This document shows, one piece after another, positions 33,853-44,300 of a stretch of DNA of 64,000 nt (positions are counted from its first letter, which is position 1; each line of letters begins with the position of its first letter). A program made the position numbers and the translations under genes. The notes beneath the pieces were generated by a model. That model ran no database searches, was not told where the DNA came from, and saw nothing but the letters and a program-made list of their open reading frames with translations. Origin of the DNA: SIG454 sp045646365 (lineage in GTDB: Bacteria; Bacillota; Clostridia; Monoglobales; Monoglobaceae); assembly GCA_045646365.1 (NCBI GenBank), contig JAZRKP010000010.1, forward strand, positions 1 to 64,000, read 5' to 3'.

Positions 33853-34314
33853 ATTCGTATTTTTAAATCTTCAATGCCACATTGGACGAAGTGTTGAAAT
33901 CTCAACCAACATCAATTTTGTATTTGAAGTTGGCATTAATATGGCATTTTCAGGACAAAAAATAAGTGGACTGGCATCGCCGATGCCAGTCCAACTCTGC
34001 AAACCCTTGTCCCATAAGGGTTTGAGGCACATTGATGACTCAAAAATATGCCGGATTTATAGTAATTTCAAAGTTTCTTTTAGTTTTTTATCGGCGATAT
34101 CGTAATCAATATAAGTATATTAGGCAATTTAATAACTTTTTTACTGTAAACTATTGTATTATTTGGCAGGTATTATGTAATTATACTATAGGAACGATGC
34201 CAGGACTAACCCCCCAATGTTTATGCAGCTTTTGAGAAACTTTAAAATGCTGCTGTTGTGAAAAAAGAACAAAGTTTGTATAGCTTTGCTATTTTTTTTG
34301 TTATACTTTCTTTC
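33853..34314. other. Non-coding stretch with two hairpins and possible gene remnants
   Basis: No convincing gene is present. A perfect 12-bp dyad (33968-33979 with 33981-33992) and, 8 bp on, AAACCCTT/AAGGGTTT (34001-34023) lie side by side. The frame at 34216-34260 reads PPMFMQLLRNFKMLLL before a stop, like the end of an eroded protein. The stretch could be the remnant of a transposon or of genes lost when the surface island formed; I cannot name it. Confidence 0.4.
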
Positions 34315-34344
34315 TTGACTTCATACTATGATATATGGTAATAT
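34315..34344 (+). promoter_or_regulatory. Promoter of the Hint-domain surface gene
   Basis: TTGACT (34315-34320), 18-nt spacer, TAATAT (34339-34344), then a 75-nt leader and an AGAGGAG ribosome site before the ATG at 34424. Confidence 0.6.
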
Positions 34345-34423
34345 TAATGTGTATATAAGAATGTATATCTCCTATATTTGCAACTATTAGGACTTCGACA
34401 TGTTCTAGAGAGGAGAAGATAAA

Positions 34424-37400
34424 ATGAAAAGAAAAATATTAAGTCTTATTGTAGTAGTTGCTGTTATTCTTGCTATATTGCCGGTTAATTCCTTCGCTGA
34501 TACAGTAACTAATTCTGTTGTTTTTATTAATGCAGATATTAATAAACCAATTAATGAAATTGCTGATTCAAAAAACATAAAGGCAGAGGTTAAATTTATA
34601 GCTGATGAATCAGGTAAGGCAAATATTATAACAGCCGGATATGACTCTAGGGGTGCGTTGATAGGCACACCGGTCATTGATACGGTAGATGTTGAGGCAG
34701 GTAAGATAAAAACTTACGAAACATCGCCTGTAAGCACAAACGGAGCAGATACGATGAAAGTTTTTGTCTGGAATTTAAACAGTATGTCACCTATTCTTGA
34801 CAGAAATGGCGCAATTGAAAGTGTTTTTTCAGAAATCGGACTTACTGAAAAGTTTGATGCTCTTGCTGGAGAAACTGTGGATAATCCATACATTGTTGTA
34901 AATGATATGTCTGTTAATGCAAGTAAACTTTTTGAAGCTACTGACGGTGCAGAAATTAACAGCAAATATTTCAATATTTCGGCGCAGCCTGTGGGCGACA
35001 GTATAGCAGAAGTTGAATTTGTGCCTGACACCACAGACTGGACAAAGAGCACAGTGAAGTTCACTGGTACAGGGCTTTTAAAATTAACAGCTCAGGATTA
35101 CGACTTTTGTATTCCGACAGATGCTTATGTAAATGTAATTTCTCCTATTGACAGATACACAACAAAATTTGAGCATACCGATAAATTTTTATACCGTGTC
35201 GGAAACTCAAATCCGGTAAATCTTTCAAGTTTATTTGCTGCGACTGAGGCAGAACTGCCTGTTTCTGGTTTGGAGGTGATAATTGACGGTAACTCATTTT
35301 CGGGTGATGTAACTGGAAAATTTACTACAAACGCTGACTGGAATAAGGCTACTGTTGAGTTTGACGGTACAGGAGTAGTTTCTGTAACAATTCGAGATGA
35401 TTACAGCAATCCTACAACCTTAATGCTGGAGGTTGTGGATGCAAAAAATATTACAAAAGCCGAAAGTGCAACATCTAATAATGTTGTTTTGCTTAATGAT
35501 ACTTCGGGTACTTTTACGGTTTCTAACGGATACACTTTCTATGGAAACGGATTTACTATAAAACTTCCGACAACATCTGTTCAGAATGTGGGTCAAGGTT
35601 TTACAGGTTATGTTAGTATTGGCAGCTCGCAGGATGATGGCAGTAGCAGTTCCGGTGGTAATCTGGATAATGTTAGGATTGAAGGCCCTGTCTACCCCGA
35701 AATGTATATTTATCGCGATCAGGCAAAAATCACAAGCACAGATGATGTCGACTACGGCGACGGATATAATATGCGTTATTTCCGTAATAGTGTAATTGTA
35801 TATGGTGGCAACTGTACAATCAGCAACTCCTATATTTCTGGTTCGCGTACTGCTCTTTGCTTAAGAGGCGGAAATAATGTGGTAATTGAAAATACCACTC
35901 TTTCAGGTGGTGCTTATGCAAATATGCAGATATGTGCAGGTTCTTCTGTAACTTTGCGTAACCTTACAACAGTGCAGACCGATGTTGCAGATTCATATGG
36001 TAAGAGTAAGACTGCACATGGACTCGGTATAGCAGTTGACTCAAGCGTTGTAGATGTTTACATTGAAGGCGAGCTTAATCAGTATAACTGGCTTTGCCAA
36101 GAACAATGGAATAATATTGTTCCTTCAAGCTATCAGTCATCCTTCCCGGCATTCTTTACAGGAAGCAAGTTTAGTAAATATTGGCATAACCTAAACGGAG
36201 TTTCTTATGTAAATATGGCATTTATATATGCTTGCAACTGGGATACTGAAAGAATTCACGACAACCGTGCAACTAAAAATTACGATACTTGTGATGCAAC
36301 TATTGCAGGCGTTTCGGGCGGTGTGTATTCAAAAATTAATACTGTCGGAGGAAATGCTATAACCGATTCTGATTTGGCACCTCCAGACTATATGTCTCCG
36401 GGCTTTAATCCAGTTTCCCCGGTATTGAATTTTGACAATACTGCTAATAATGATGAAGATGATCAAAATGATGCAGCAGACACATACTGTGTTTATAACG
36501 AAGGTAGTGGAATTTTGAAAATAGGCATAAATGGTTCTTCAAAAGTTATTGACCTTTCAGGAGTGACTGTTACTAAAAATGGTAGTCCATTATCTTTTAC
36601 AAAATATTTGAACGGAACTGAAATTAGTGGAAACACTGTTGAAATTAAATCTGCAGACGGCACAAAGCAAGTTTTGACATTCAAAACAACAACGAACGAT
36701 TGTGGCTATGATAAAGACGGAAAACTGATTTCAGGAAGTATTGATTATAGCTGGACAATTAAGGTAGAAGTAGCAACCCTTGCATATCCTGCCCCTGAGT
36801 GGAATATGGGTGGAAATTATCAATTTGATAAAACAAATTGCGTCTTCGTATATTACGCAACAAGTCAGGGCTATGGAGAAGCAGTGCCGATTTATGAGGG
36901 TATAAAGGTTAATTATTATAATAAAAGTGGCAAATTGGTAGAGCTTGATTTAAGTGGAACAAAAACATTGCCTACTGGAAGCAACAATTCAAATGCAAAC
37001 GCATTTACCTATACCCTTGCTGACGGTGCAAGCCTTACAATGAAATTTAGCTCAGGCTGGAAATCGGGTGCAACAACCCATCAGTTTACCACGTATAATA
37101 ACAAGGTATATATTTATCCGCAATCTCTTGATAATGATAACTATGTTCGTGCAAAGGTCGGAAATCAGGACTTTGATGTGAAAATAAGCTATACCTTTAT
37201 GGATCCAAACGGTCAGTCTGTATCTCAGACAATGAGATGGTACAACGCAGCGGCTTCTAACGGAAACGTTTCTACAGTACAGTGGAAGAAATTTGACAGC
37301 TCAAATGGCAAAGAGTCCTGTTTCGCAGAAGGCACATTGATTACACTTGCTGACGGAAGTCAAAAAGCTATTGAAGAGTTGGCATTTGAGGATGAACTTC

Positions 37401-38005
37401 TTGTATGGGATTTCTTTGAAGGCAAATACACAACATCAGTTCCTTCGCTTTTGATTAATGACGGTGTGATGGATTATTATGTTATAACATTGAATTTTGA
37501 TGACGGAACATCAGTCAGAATAATCTATGAACACGGATTCTTTGATGTTGAAGAGAATGATTATGTTCTTATCAATGCCGACAATGTTGAATCTTTTGTT
37601 GGACACACATTTATAAAGAACAACGGTCTTACAAATGAAACAGTAACACTTGAAAACTATGAAATCACCAAAGAGAATATTGGATGCTATACAATACTCA
37701 CGGCACAGCATAATAACTGTATTGCAAACGGCTTGCTCACAGTAACACCGCCTCCCGTTGACGGTTGGTATGATTACTTTGAAATCGGTGAGGGGATGAA
37801 GTATGATGAAGCGGCAATGGAAGCTGATATTGCAAAATATGGACTTTATACTTATGACGATTTCAAGGACTATATAAGTTATGAAGAATTTGTTGCATTC
37901 AACGGCGCTTATCTCAAAATCCTTGTTGGAAAGGGCTATTTCACTTTTGAGGATATTCTTGAACAGATAGAAGTGTTCGGCGTTGGTGAAGATACAATCT
38001 CTTGA
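34424..38005 (+). CDS. Large secreted protein with beta-helix region and C-terminal Hint domain
   Basis: A 1193-aa exported protein. Signal peptide: MKRKILSLIVVVAVILAILP then NSFA. Residues 50-370 are Ig-like or adhesin-type beta-rich repeats (FTGTGLLKLTAQD and FDGTGVVSVTIRD recur). About 380-540 resembles a pectate-lyase-type parallel beta-helix (CTISNSYISGSRTALCLRGG, NVVIENTTLSGGAY). From residue 966 (SCFAEGTLITLADGSQKAIE) to about 1105 (HNNCIANGLL) is a hedgehog/intein-type Hint domain. The canonical final His-Asn is absent, so it may cleave or form an ester without splicing. Residues 1110-1193 are an acidic Tyr-rich tail. It may process itself after export. Confidence 0.8.
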   Translation: MKRKILSLIVVVAVILAILPVNSFADTVTNSVVFINADINKPINEIADSKNIKAEVKFIADESGKANIITAGYDSRGALIGTPVIDTVDVEAGKIKTYETSPVSTNGADTMKVFVWNLNSMSPILDRNGAIESVFSEIGLTEKFDALAGETVDNPYIVVNDMSVNASKLFEATDGAEINSKYFNISAQPVGDSIAEVEFVPDTTDWTKSTVKFTGTGLLKLTAQDYDFCIPTDAYVNVISPIDRYTTKFEHTDKFLYRVGNSNPVNLSSLFAATEAELPVSGLEVIIDGNSFSGDVTGKFTTNADWNKATVEFDGTGVVSVTIRDDYSNPTTLMLEVVDAKNITKAESATSNNVVLLNDTSGTFTVSNGYTFYGNGFTIKLPTTSVQNVGQGFTGYVSIGSSQDDGSSSSGGNLDNVRIEGPVYPEMYIYRDQAKITSTDDVDYGDGYNMRYFRNSVIVYGGNCTISNSYISGSRTALCLRGGNNVVIENTTLSGGAYANMQICAGSSVTLRNLTTVQTDVADSYGKSKTAHGLGIAVDSSVVDVYIEGELNQYNWLCQEQWNNIVPSSYQSSFPAFFTGSKFSKYWHNLNGVSYVNMAFIYACNWDTERIHDNRATKNYDTCDATIAGVSGGVYSKINTVGGNAITDSDLAPPDYMSPGFNPVSPVLNFDNTANNDEDDQNDAADTYCVYNEGSGILKIGINGSSKVIDLSGVTVTKNGSPLSFTKYLNGTEISGNTVEIKSADGTKQVLTFKTTTNDCGYDKDGKLISGSIDYSWTIKVEVATLAYPAPEWNMGGNYQFDKTNCVFVYYATSQGYGEAVPIYEGIKVNYYNKSGKLVELDLSGTKTLPTGSNNSNANAFTYTLADGASLTMKFSSGWKSGATTHQFTTYNNKVYIYPQSLDNDNYVRAKVGNQDFDVKISYTFMDPNGQSVSQTMRWYNAAASNGNVSTVQWKKFDSSNGKESCFAEGTLITLADGSQKAIEELAFEDELLVWDFFEGKYTTSVPSLLINDGVMDYYVITLNFDDGTSVRIIYEHGFFDVEENDYVLINADNVESFVGHTFIKNNGLTNETVTLENYEITKENIGCYTILTAQHNNCIANGLLTVTPPPVDGWYDYFEIGEGMKYDEAAMEADIAKYGLYTYDDFKDYISYEEFVAFNGAYLKILVGKGYFTFEDILEQIEVFGVGEDTIS
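37121..37157 (+). repeat. 37-bp direct repeat, copy 1 (in frame)
   Basis: The segment starting CAATCTCTTGATAA matches 37995-38031 at 34 of 37 positions. This copy codes SLDNDNYVRAK inside the 1193-aa protein, just before the Hint region. Confidence 0.85.
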
Positions 38006-38031
38006 TAACGATAACTATGTTCGTTGAAAGG
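37995..38031 (+). repeat. 37-bp direct repeat, copy 2 (out of frame)
   Basis: The second copy is read in another frame and supplies the TGA stop of the 1193-aa gene (38003-38005). It starts right after the codons for EDT. See copy 1 at 37121. Confidence 0.85.
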
Positions 38032-38107
38032 ATATCTAAAATAACAGTTAATTAATCAACGATGAGTTGAATGATTATAAAAAAGTTATAAAAAAAGAGG
38101 TAATAAA

Positions 38108-40804
38108 ATGAAAAAAAGAATTTTAGCAACACTTTTAGTTTTGGCAATGAGCTTATCTGTGATTTCTGTTTTTGCAAGAGAATCAGCAAGTAGCGGAAAT
38201 ACTTCGGATAGTGGTGCACCAAGTGTTAACGCACCAAGCGAAGACACAAATACAGACATATCCGTAGACCTTCCTACTGCAACCGTAACAGAACTTGATA
38301 TAGATGCACTTGCGGAAGATGGACTTGTAGATCTTACATATGCGTTAAGATTTGAAGCAGACGATGCAACTGAAAAACAGCTTGATGCTTACGGTGACTG
38401 GTATGCAGATTTTGTTTTGACACTGAACAAAGATGCAACATTCAGTGCGGACGATGAAACTGCAGACGGCTATTTGGCAGGATTTTATGCATCATGGAGC
38501 GATAATTGGGTAAAAGTTCCGCCTGCAGATTTTAACACTCACGAACCAAGGCGTTTGACTGTTAATGCAGGGGAAGAAATCAGAATAATGGAAACAGCAG
38601 CTGACATGATGGGAGAGCCAGGACTCAAATATACTTATGCAGAAGTGTATGATGTTGTAAATGTATTTGATTGTGGAGCATACTTCACTCCTGAGTTTCT
38701 TGCAGCAAATCCTGATTTAAAGATAACATTAGAGCTTCGTATATATAATAACGAAGATGAGAGCGAGTTTTATGTAATTGGTGGGGAAACATATGAGTTT
38801 GAAGTTGTAGCACTTCCAACTGCTACGGTTACAGATTTGGATGTAAAAACACTTTCGTCAGATATTGACCTTACATATGCTTTGAAATTTGTTGCAGATA
38901 CTGCAACTGAAGAACAACTTGCAGCCTATGGTGACTGGCATGCAGATTTCGTTTTGACAATAAACAAAGATGCAAGCTTTATTGCAAATGAAGACGGAAC
39001 AAATAACTATTTAGCAGGAAGATATCAGGAACATGAGGACGGTAGCTGGCTGAAAGTTCCGTTTGAAACAGTATCTGTTAATGCAGGAGACGAAACAAAA
39101 ATAATGGCTTTTGCAAATGCTACAATCACATATCAAGAAATATATGATTCCGTAGGTGAATTTGATTGTGGAATTTATTTCACACCTGGATTTCTTGAAG
39201 CAAATCCTGATTTAGAAACAACTTTGGAACTTCGCATATACCATCCTGAAAGTGAAAGTGTGAATTACACAATCGGTGAATCATATACATTTAAGAGAAC
39301 ACCTATAATAACGGATGAAAATGTTGTTATTCAAGGTACTACTTCAACAAGCAGTAACACAGTTGTAATTGAAACAGTTGACACAGCTGGCATTACATCG
39401 GGGACTCAATCTGTAACAATTGATACAAACCAATTCGTTGAACCTTCCGAAGTTGTAGACACAGTTACAATTCCTTCAAGTGCAGTTAACGATATGTTAA
39501 CAAATCCGAGCATAAGCGAAAATGCAGAACTCAACATTACACTTGCAGGCGGCGAGAATGAAGACATTACAGTTTCAATTAACAAGGATGCACTTGAAGC
39601 GATTGCTGCTGACCTTGCTGATGAAAGCTATACAGGAAGCCTGACACTGAAAGTTGAAGAAACTGAAGACCTCACATCAAATCAGGATGATGCTGTAGAT
39701 GATCTTGCTAATAATGTTGTTTATAAGATAGTATTAGAGACAGAAGATGGCGATGAGATATACACAACTCCTGATGCTACCGATGAAAGAAAAGTTGTCA
39801 TCAACATATATTATGAAAAAAGTAATACAGCCGGTGATGTTGTTGTTAAACATTTAAAGGATAATGGTACTTTTGAAAATGTTCCATTTAATTATGAAAA
39901 CAACATTATAACAATAACACTTTCACATTTCTCTGAGTATGTAGTTTACCAGAATGCTATTGCACAGGGAAACACTCATGTTGGTGGTGGTTCAGCAACA
40001 CAGTATACTGTTCGTTTTGACACAGATGGCGGAAGCACAGTAGAAAGTCAGAAAATTGCTAAAAATAATAAGGCAACAAAGCCAATAGCACCTACAAAAG
40101 ACGGATTTATCTTTGAGGGCTGGTACACAGACAAGAGCTTTACAACATTATATGATTTTGAAAAAGCTGTAACAAAAGGCTTTACCCTTTATGCTAAATG
40201 GACAGAAGAAACTAAAACTGACGATGAGCCAAAGGATGATGCTGATATTGCTGATTTATGGTTTAGCGATGTAGCAGAAGCACACTGGTATTATGCTGAT
40301 GTAAAATATGTAAGCGATAACAATCTTATGAATGGTGTTGCCGATACAACATTTGCTCCTAACGCACTCCTCACAAGAGCAATGCTTGTTACAATTCTTT
40401 ATAGAAACGAAGGTGAGCCTGCTGTAAACAGAAGCATACCATTTGCCGACATTGATATGGGAGCATATTATGCAAATGCGGTAATCTGGGCACAACAGAA
40501 TGGAATTGTTAATGGTATTTCAGAAACAGAGTTTGCACCAAACAATAATATTACAAGAGAACAGATTGCAACAATCATATTTAGATATGCTCAGTATAAG
40601 GGTATGGATGCAGTAACATTGGAAGAAAATCTTCACTTTACTGACAGCAATGAGATTTCTGAATATGCAGTTTCAGCAATGAACTGGGCTGTTGGTACAG
40701 GTCTTTTGAAAGGTAAAACTGATAGTACCCTTAATCCGTTAGATAACGCAACAAGAGCAGAAATCGCTGCAATTCTTCACAGATTTATTGAAAATAATAA
40801 GTAA
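38108..40804 (+). CDS. Secreted S-layer-homology protein
   Basis: An 898-aa cell-wall-attached protein. Signal peptide MKKRILATLLVLAMSLSVIS. Two copies of a ~180-residue domain follow (LPTATVTELDIDAL at about 57, LPTATVTDLDVKTL at about 237). Residues 390-620 are a beta-rich and Asp/Glu-rich region. A Listeria-Bacteroides repeat is near 636-700 (YTVRFDTDGGSTVESQKIAK, EGWYTDKSF). Three SLH repeats end the protein (FSDVAEAHWYYADVKYV, FADIDMGAYYANAVIWA, FTDSNEISEYAVSAMNW), which should bind pyruvylated cell-wall polymer. It starts after AAAAGAGG and follows the Hint gene by 102 nt. Confidence 0.9.
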   Translation: MKKRILATLLVLAMSLSVISVFARESASSGNTSDSGAPSVNAPSEDTNTDISVDLPTATVTELDIDALAEDGLVDLTYALRFEADDATEKQLDAYGDWYADFVLTLNKDATFSADDETADGYLAGFYASWSDNWVKVPPADFNTHEPRRLTVNAGEEIRIMETAADMMGEPGLKYTYAEVYDVVNVFDCGAYFTPEFLAANPDLKITLELRIYNNEDESEFYVIGGETYEFEVVALPTATVTDLDVKTLSSDIDLTYALKFVADTATEEQLAAYGDWHADFVLTINKDASFIANEDGTNNYLAGRYQEHEDGSWLKVPFETVSVNAGDETKIMAFANATITYQEIYDSVGEFDCGIYFTPGFLEANPDLETTLELRIYHPESESVNYTIGESYTFKRTPIITDENVVIQGTTSTSSNTVVIETVDTAGITSGTQSVTIDTNQFVEPSEVVDTVTIPSSAVNDMLTNPSISENAELNITLAGGENEDITVSINKDALEAIAADLADESYTGSLTLKVEETEDLTSNQDDAVDDLANNVVYKIVLETEDGDEIYTTPDATDERKVVINIYYEKSNTAGDVVVKHLKDNGTFENVPFNYENNIITITLSHFSEYVVYQNAIAQGNTHVGGGSATQYTVRFDTDGGSTVESQKIAKNNKATKPIAPTKDGFIFEGWYTDKSFTTLYDFEKAVTKGFTLYAKWTEETKTDDEPKDDADIADLWFSDVAEAHWYYADVKYVSDNNLMNGVADTTFAPNALLTRAMLVTILYRNEGEPAVNRSIPFADIDMGAYYANAVIWAQQNGIVNGISETEFAPNNNITREQIATIIFRYAQYKGMDAVTLEENLHFTDSNEISEYAVSAMNWAVGTGLLKGKTDSTLNPLDNATRAEIAAILHRFIENNK

Positions 40805-40810
40805 TATCTT

Positions 40811-40850
40811 AAAATGCCACTTTTCCCTCTGGAAAAGTGGCATTGCTTTT
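40811..40850 (+). terminator. Terminator after the SLH gene
   Basis: ATGCCACTTTTCC (40814-40826), loop CTCT, GGAAAAGTGGCAT (40831-40843), then TGCTTTT. A perfect 13-bp stem. Confidence 0.9.
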
Positions 40851-41018
40851 CAGCTTATATAAAATCATAGTCCACATTGAAATCCTGTCAGGTCACACGA
40901 ATTTCTATGTAACTGGCAACGAAACTGGCAATTTCGGAAAAGTGGTAATTGTCAAAGATATTGAAACTTTTGAAATACAAGGGAAATTTGATAATATCAA
41001 ATTGATTCAAACTAAACC
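40851..41018 (+). other. Gene fragment without a start
   Basis: The frame continues without stop through this stretch and reads IEILSGHTNFYVTGNETGNF and IVKDIETFEIQGKFD, which looks like real protein (beta-rich). Its only possible start is the GTG inside the terminator hairpin, with no ribosome site, and it runs out of frame into the rubrerythrin tail at 41019. It looks like a fragment of an eroded gene; I cannot name it. Confidence 0.4.
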
Positions 41019-41072
41019 GAAGCTCGTCACGGAAAAGGCTTTGAAGGCCTCTTAAACCGCTATTTCAAATAA
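41019..41072 (+). pseudogene. C-terminal remnant of a second rubrerythrin
   Basis: The codons read EARHGKGFEGLLNRYFK and a stop, against EARHGKGFEGLLKRYFG at the end of the intact gene at 33226-33777. Over the last 17 codons including the stop, 39 of 51 bases match, and many differences are synonymous. So this is the end of a diverged paralogue, whose other ~165 codons are missing. Confidence 0.88.
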
Positions 41073-41099
41073 AAATAGGTACAAATAAATACGAATTGA

Positions 41100-41130
41100 T
41101 ACGGTCGGATAATTCCGACCGTATATTTTT
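41100..41130 (+). terminator. Terminator after the rubrerythrin remnant
   Basis: TACGGTCGGA (41100-41109), loop TAAT, TCCGACCGTA (41114-41123), then TATTTTTTG. It probably served the lost rubrerythrin gene. Confidence 0.88.
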
Positions 41131-41176
41131 TGTATATAAATATGAATTTGTCATAGGTTTGTCATATTGAAAGTGA

Positions 41177-41182
41177 TATACT
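41177..41182 (+). promoter_or_regulatory. Candidate -10 for the 1300-aa surface gene
   Basis: TATACT with AAAGTGA before it. No good -35 lies at normal spacing. The leader to the ATG at 41304 is about 115 nt and contains a GGGGGG run at 41231-41236 but no recognised regulator. Confidence 0.5.
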
Positions 41183-41303
41183 TTAATCGTGGTAGTATGT
41201 GTGATACGGTGTTATGCTATGATATGTCAGGGGGGTGAGGAAAATACCGGATATATGCTACCTGAAACATATAATAAATTTAAATATAAAATGGAGGAAT
41301 TTT

Positions 41304-44300
41304 ATGAGTACAAAATTTAAAAAGTTAATCTGTGCAGTATTGACTTTATGTATGATTTTTACACTTGTTCAGAGTTTTGGAATTACAGCTCAGGCATCAG
41401 ATACAAGTGTTGAAATTGTAAGTTTCGTTGGAAAACCCGGCGAAAAACTTCGCTCGAGTGAACTTCTGGAAGCGAGGGTTACGGGATATGACGGCAATAT
41501 TTCGGATTTAACTTATACATGGGATAACCAGTTGGGTACATATCTTTATGTATACAATTCATCCAATATGTATAACATAAAAGATACCGCAGGCGAGGTT
41601 GAAATTCCAGGTGCTTTCTATCTCTTTGGTTTTGAACTCTCAGAGGGCGAAAACTATTCAGGCAAAGGTTACGCATGGGCTTCGGTTTATGGAGCTAATC
41701 TCGGTTATTCAAGTCTTAAGGGAACTATTACGGTTACTGTTAAAGATAAGGACGGAAATGTAATAGGAACTGATAGCTACAAAGATTTTGATAGCCCCAG
41801 TCTTCAGTCTGACCTTGCGGCAGCAAAGTATGGCGTGTTTGAAGGAGAAGAAATCAACATTAAGGATATGCTCGGCAGAAGCTCCATAGTTCATATCGAC
41901 TGTGAAGCTTGTAGTGTTGGTGAAGCATCAACGGAAAACGAGGATATCGTGAGCATTAAAAAAGATGGTAGCGATTATCTGGTGAAAGGCCTTAAATCAG
42001 GGGTTGCAAGTATTTCACTTTTGATTAGCAAAAATAACTGTAAGTTCCATTATAAATCAGGTGAATGCAAAATTAGTAATGAAATCTATGTATTCAAAAA
42101 GCCTGTGACATCAACTACAACCACAACGCTCACACTCAATGCTATTGATGATAAATGCGAATATTTCATAGGAAATGTTCAGGGCGAAAAGATTGATAAT
42201 ACAGTTGTATTCACAGATCTTACCCCTGATACAACTTATGAAGTAACAGTTCGCGGTAACTACCACGATGGCTATGCATATGCATATGTAACAGATACAA
42301 CAAAGCCTGTTTACAGAGCCACTGTAAATTTCTATACCGATAATAAGCTTGCGGATACTCTTGAACATTATAAAATCAGCGGAAATCTGTACCTTAAAGA
42401 GAAGAATGGTGACGAATATATCTCTCTTACCAAGAGTGAAAAAGGGAAATATACAGCTGATGTAGCAAACGGTATTTACTATATTTATTACAAAAACGGC
42501 TCGCACACAAGATTTGGTGATTATCAGTTAACAATTGATAATAGAAATAATGAGCTTAATATTCATACATACAGTTTAAGATATGATGCAAATAGCGGAA
42601 AGTTTGACGGAATCGGCGGTGTGTATCAGGCAGGCGATTCTGTCTATGTAACAAAAACTGTTCCAACCCGAGAAGGTTATAGCTTCCTTTACTGGAAAGA
42701 CGCTGAAGGAAATAATTACAGACCGGGACAACTTCTGACAGCTGACATTTCCAAAGCATATGTTCTTACTGCTCAGTGGGAAGAAGCTGTGAAAGTAAAG
42801 GTAAATGTAATAATCAATCACGGACAAGACCATGCATCTGATGATAAAGTTTCATTCAATCTTTTGAAGATTGTTGACGGTGTAACATATCCTGCGTCAA
42901 ATACAGTTACTCTCTCTGCCGGTAGCTGTGAAGGCTATAATTACACAACAGATACAACTTCAAATGTTTCCAGATATATTGCAGATACAAAGGTGTTTTA
43001 CGGTGAAAAAGATGCAGAATATTCTGTTTCGTGTGCGATGTCAGGTTACGCAGTTAAATCAGTAACTTCAACTAAAGATTCTGAAGGAAACACAGATGTT
43101 GAAGTTGTTCTTAACTATGAGCCTAACAATTTTGACCTTAAATTTGATGTAAAAATGGAAGAGAGCGTTCCATCTTACCTTTATCCTGCAGGCGTAAACA
43201 TACAGGTTACATATTGGGGACTTGATAAAACAGGCAACCTTGGGTGGCACATCATTGAACAGCATAAAGACGGTACAGTAGTTCCAGTAGGCATTGATAC
43301 ACAGGGAAAGGGGAAAGGCTCATATCCCGTATGGCAGTTATGGTCTAATTCCGATAACCCTCAAGCGCAGAACTACCTTTCTGATGTTTCTCAACCGTAT
43401 TACTACCGTATAGAAGTTGTTTCATACATCCTTGCTGACGGTACTATTGTAACAAATTCAGCAAATGCATTTAAAAGCACAGTGAATGTGGTTGATGGTG
43501 GAGGAATTCCTACATATCCAGACACAAGTGCTACGGAAGATGCAGGTGCATATTATGCAAGCAGTGTGCAAAACGGTACTCCGGTTGCTACAATTTCAAT
43601 CGAAAGCTACAACCTTACTTTCGATGCCAATGGCGGTAAGATTCAAAACGAAGATACCCTTACTCTTGAAAAACAGTTTGTAATTCCCGATACCATCAAA
43701 TATGTTCCCGTAAGAGACGGAGGATATGTGTTTAACGGCTGGTACACAGATAAAGAATGTACTAAAAAAGCCGTTGATGGCTCCCGACTTAACGGCAATA
43801 CAACACTTTATGCAGGGTGGAAAGAACCTCTTGCAATCAGCGGTGAAATTACAGTAGACGGATTCTATTATATTGACAATGAAAAGGTTGATGTTCTTGA
43901 TGTTGACCGTGCAACAAATCTTGTAACAACACTTCAGATTAAGCGTAATGGTACATACAATGATTATGCGAGTGCGGATGCAAAGCTTAATTATGTTAAT
44001 GATATTGCGACAGTAACTTATAACTTTGATGAGATTGCAAATTCAGGTGATGAATACAGAATCAGAGTTGCACTTATCAACTATGAAACAACATATGATA
44101 ACAATAGTGATAAGAATTTTGCGGAGAGTGAGTATGTAGCTATATTCAACCAGGCAAGAGAAGCAAAGGTTGATGCAAAGCTTACATTCAAGGCTGATGA
44201 ATTTGTGCAGAGTTACAAAATTGATGCAACGCGTATCGGTAAGGATTACAGACCATCAAATGGTATTATCCAGATTCTTTTCCAGACAACAGGGTCTAAT

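Noticed and set aside
37319..37720. A splicing intein in the 1193-aa protein
   Set aside because: The end reads HNNC followed by IANGLL without the standard His-Asn-Cys/Ser/Thr junction, and no C-terminal extein restores a known domain; a Hint domain is the better call.
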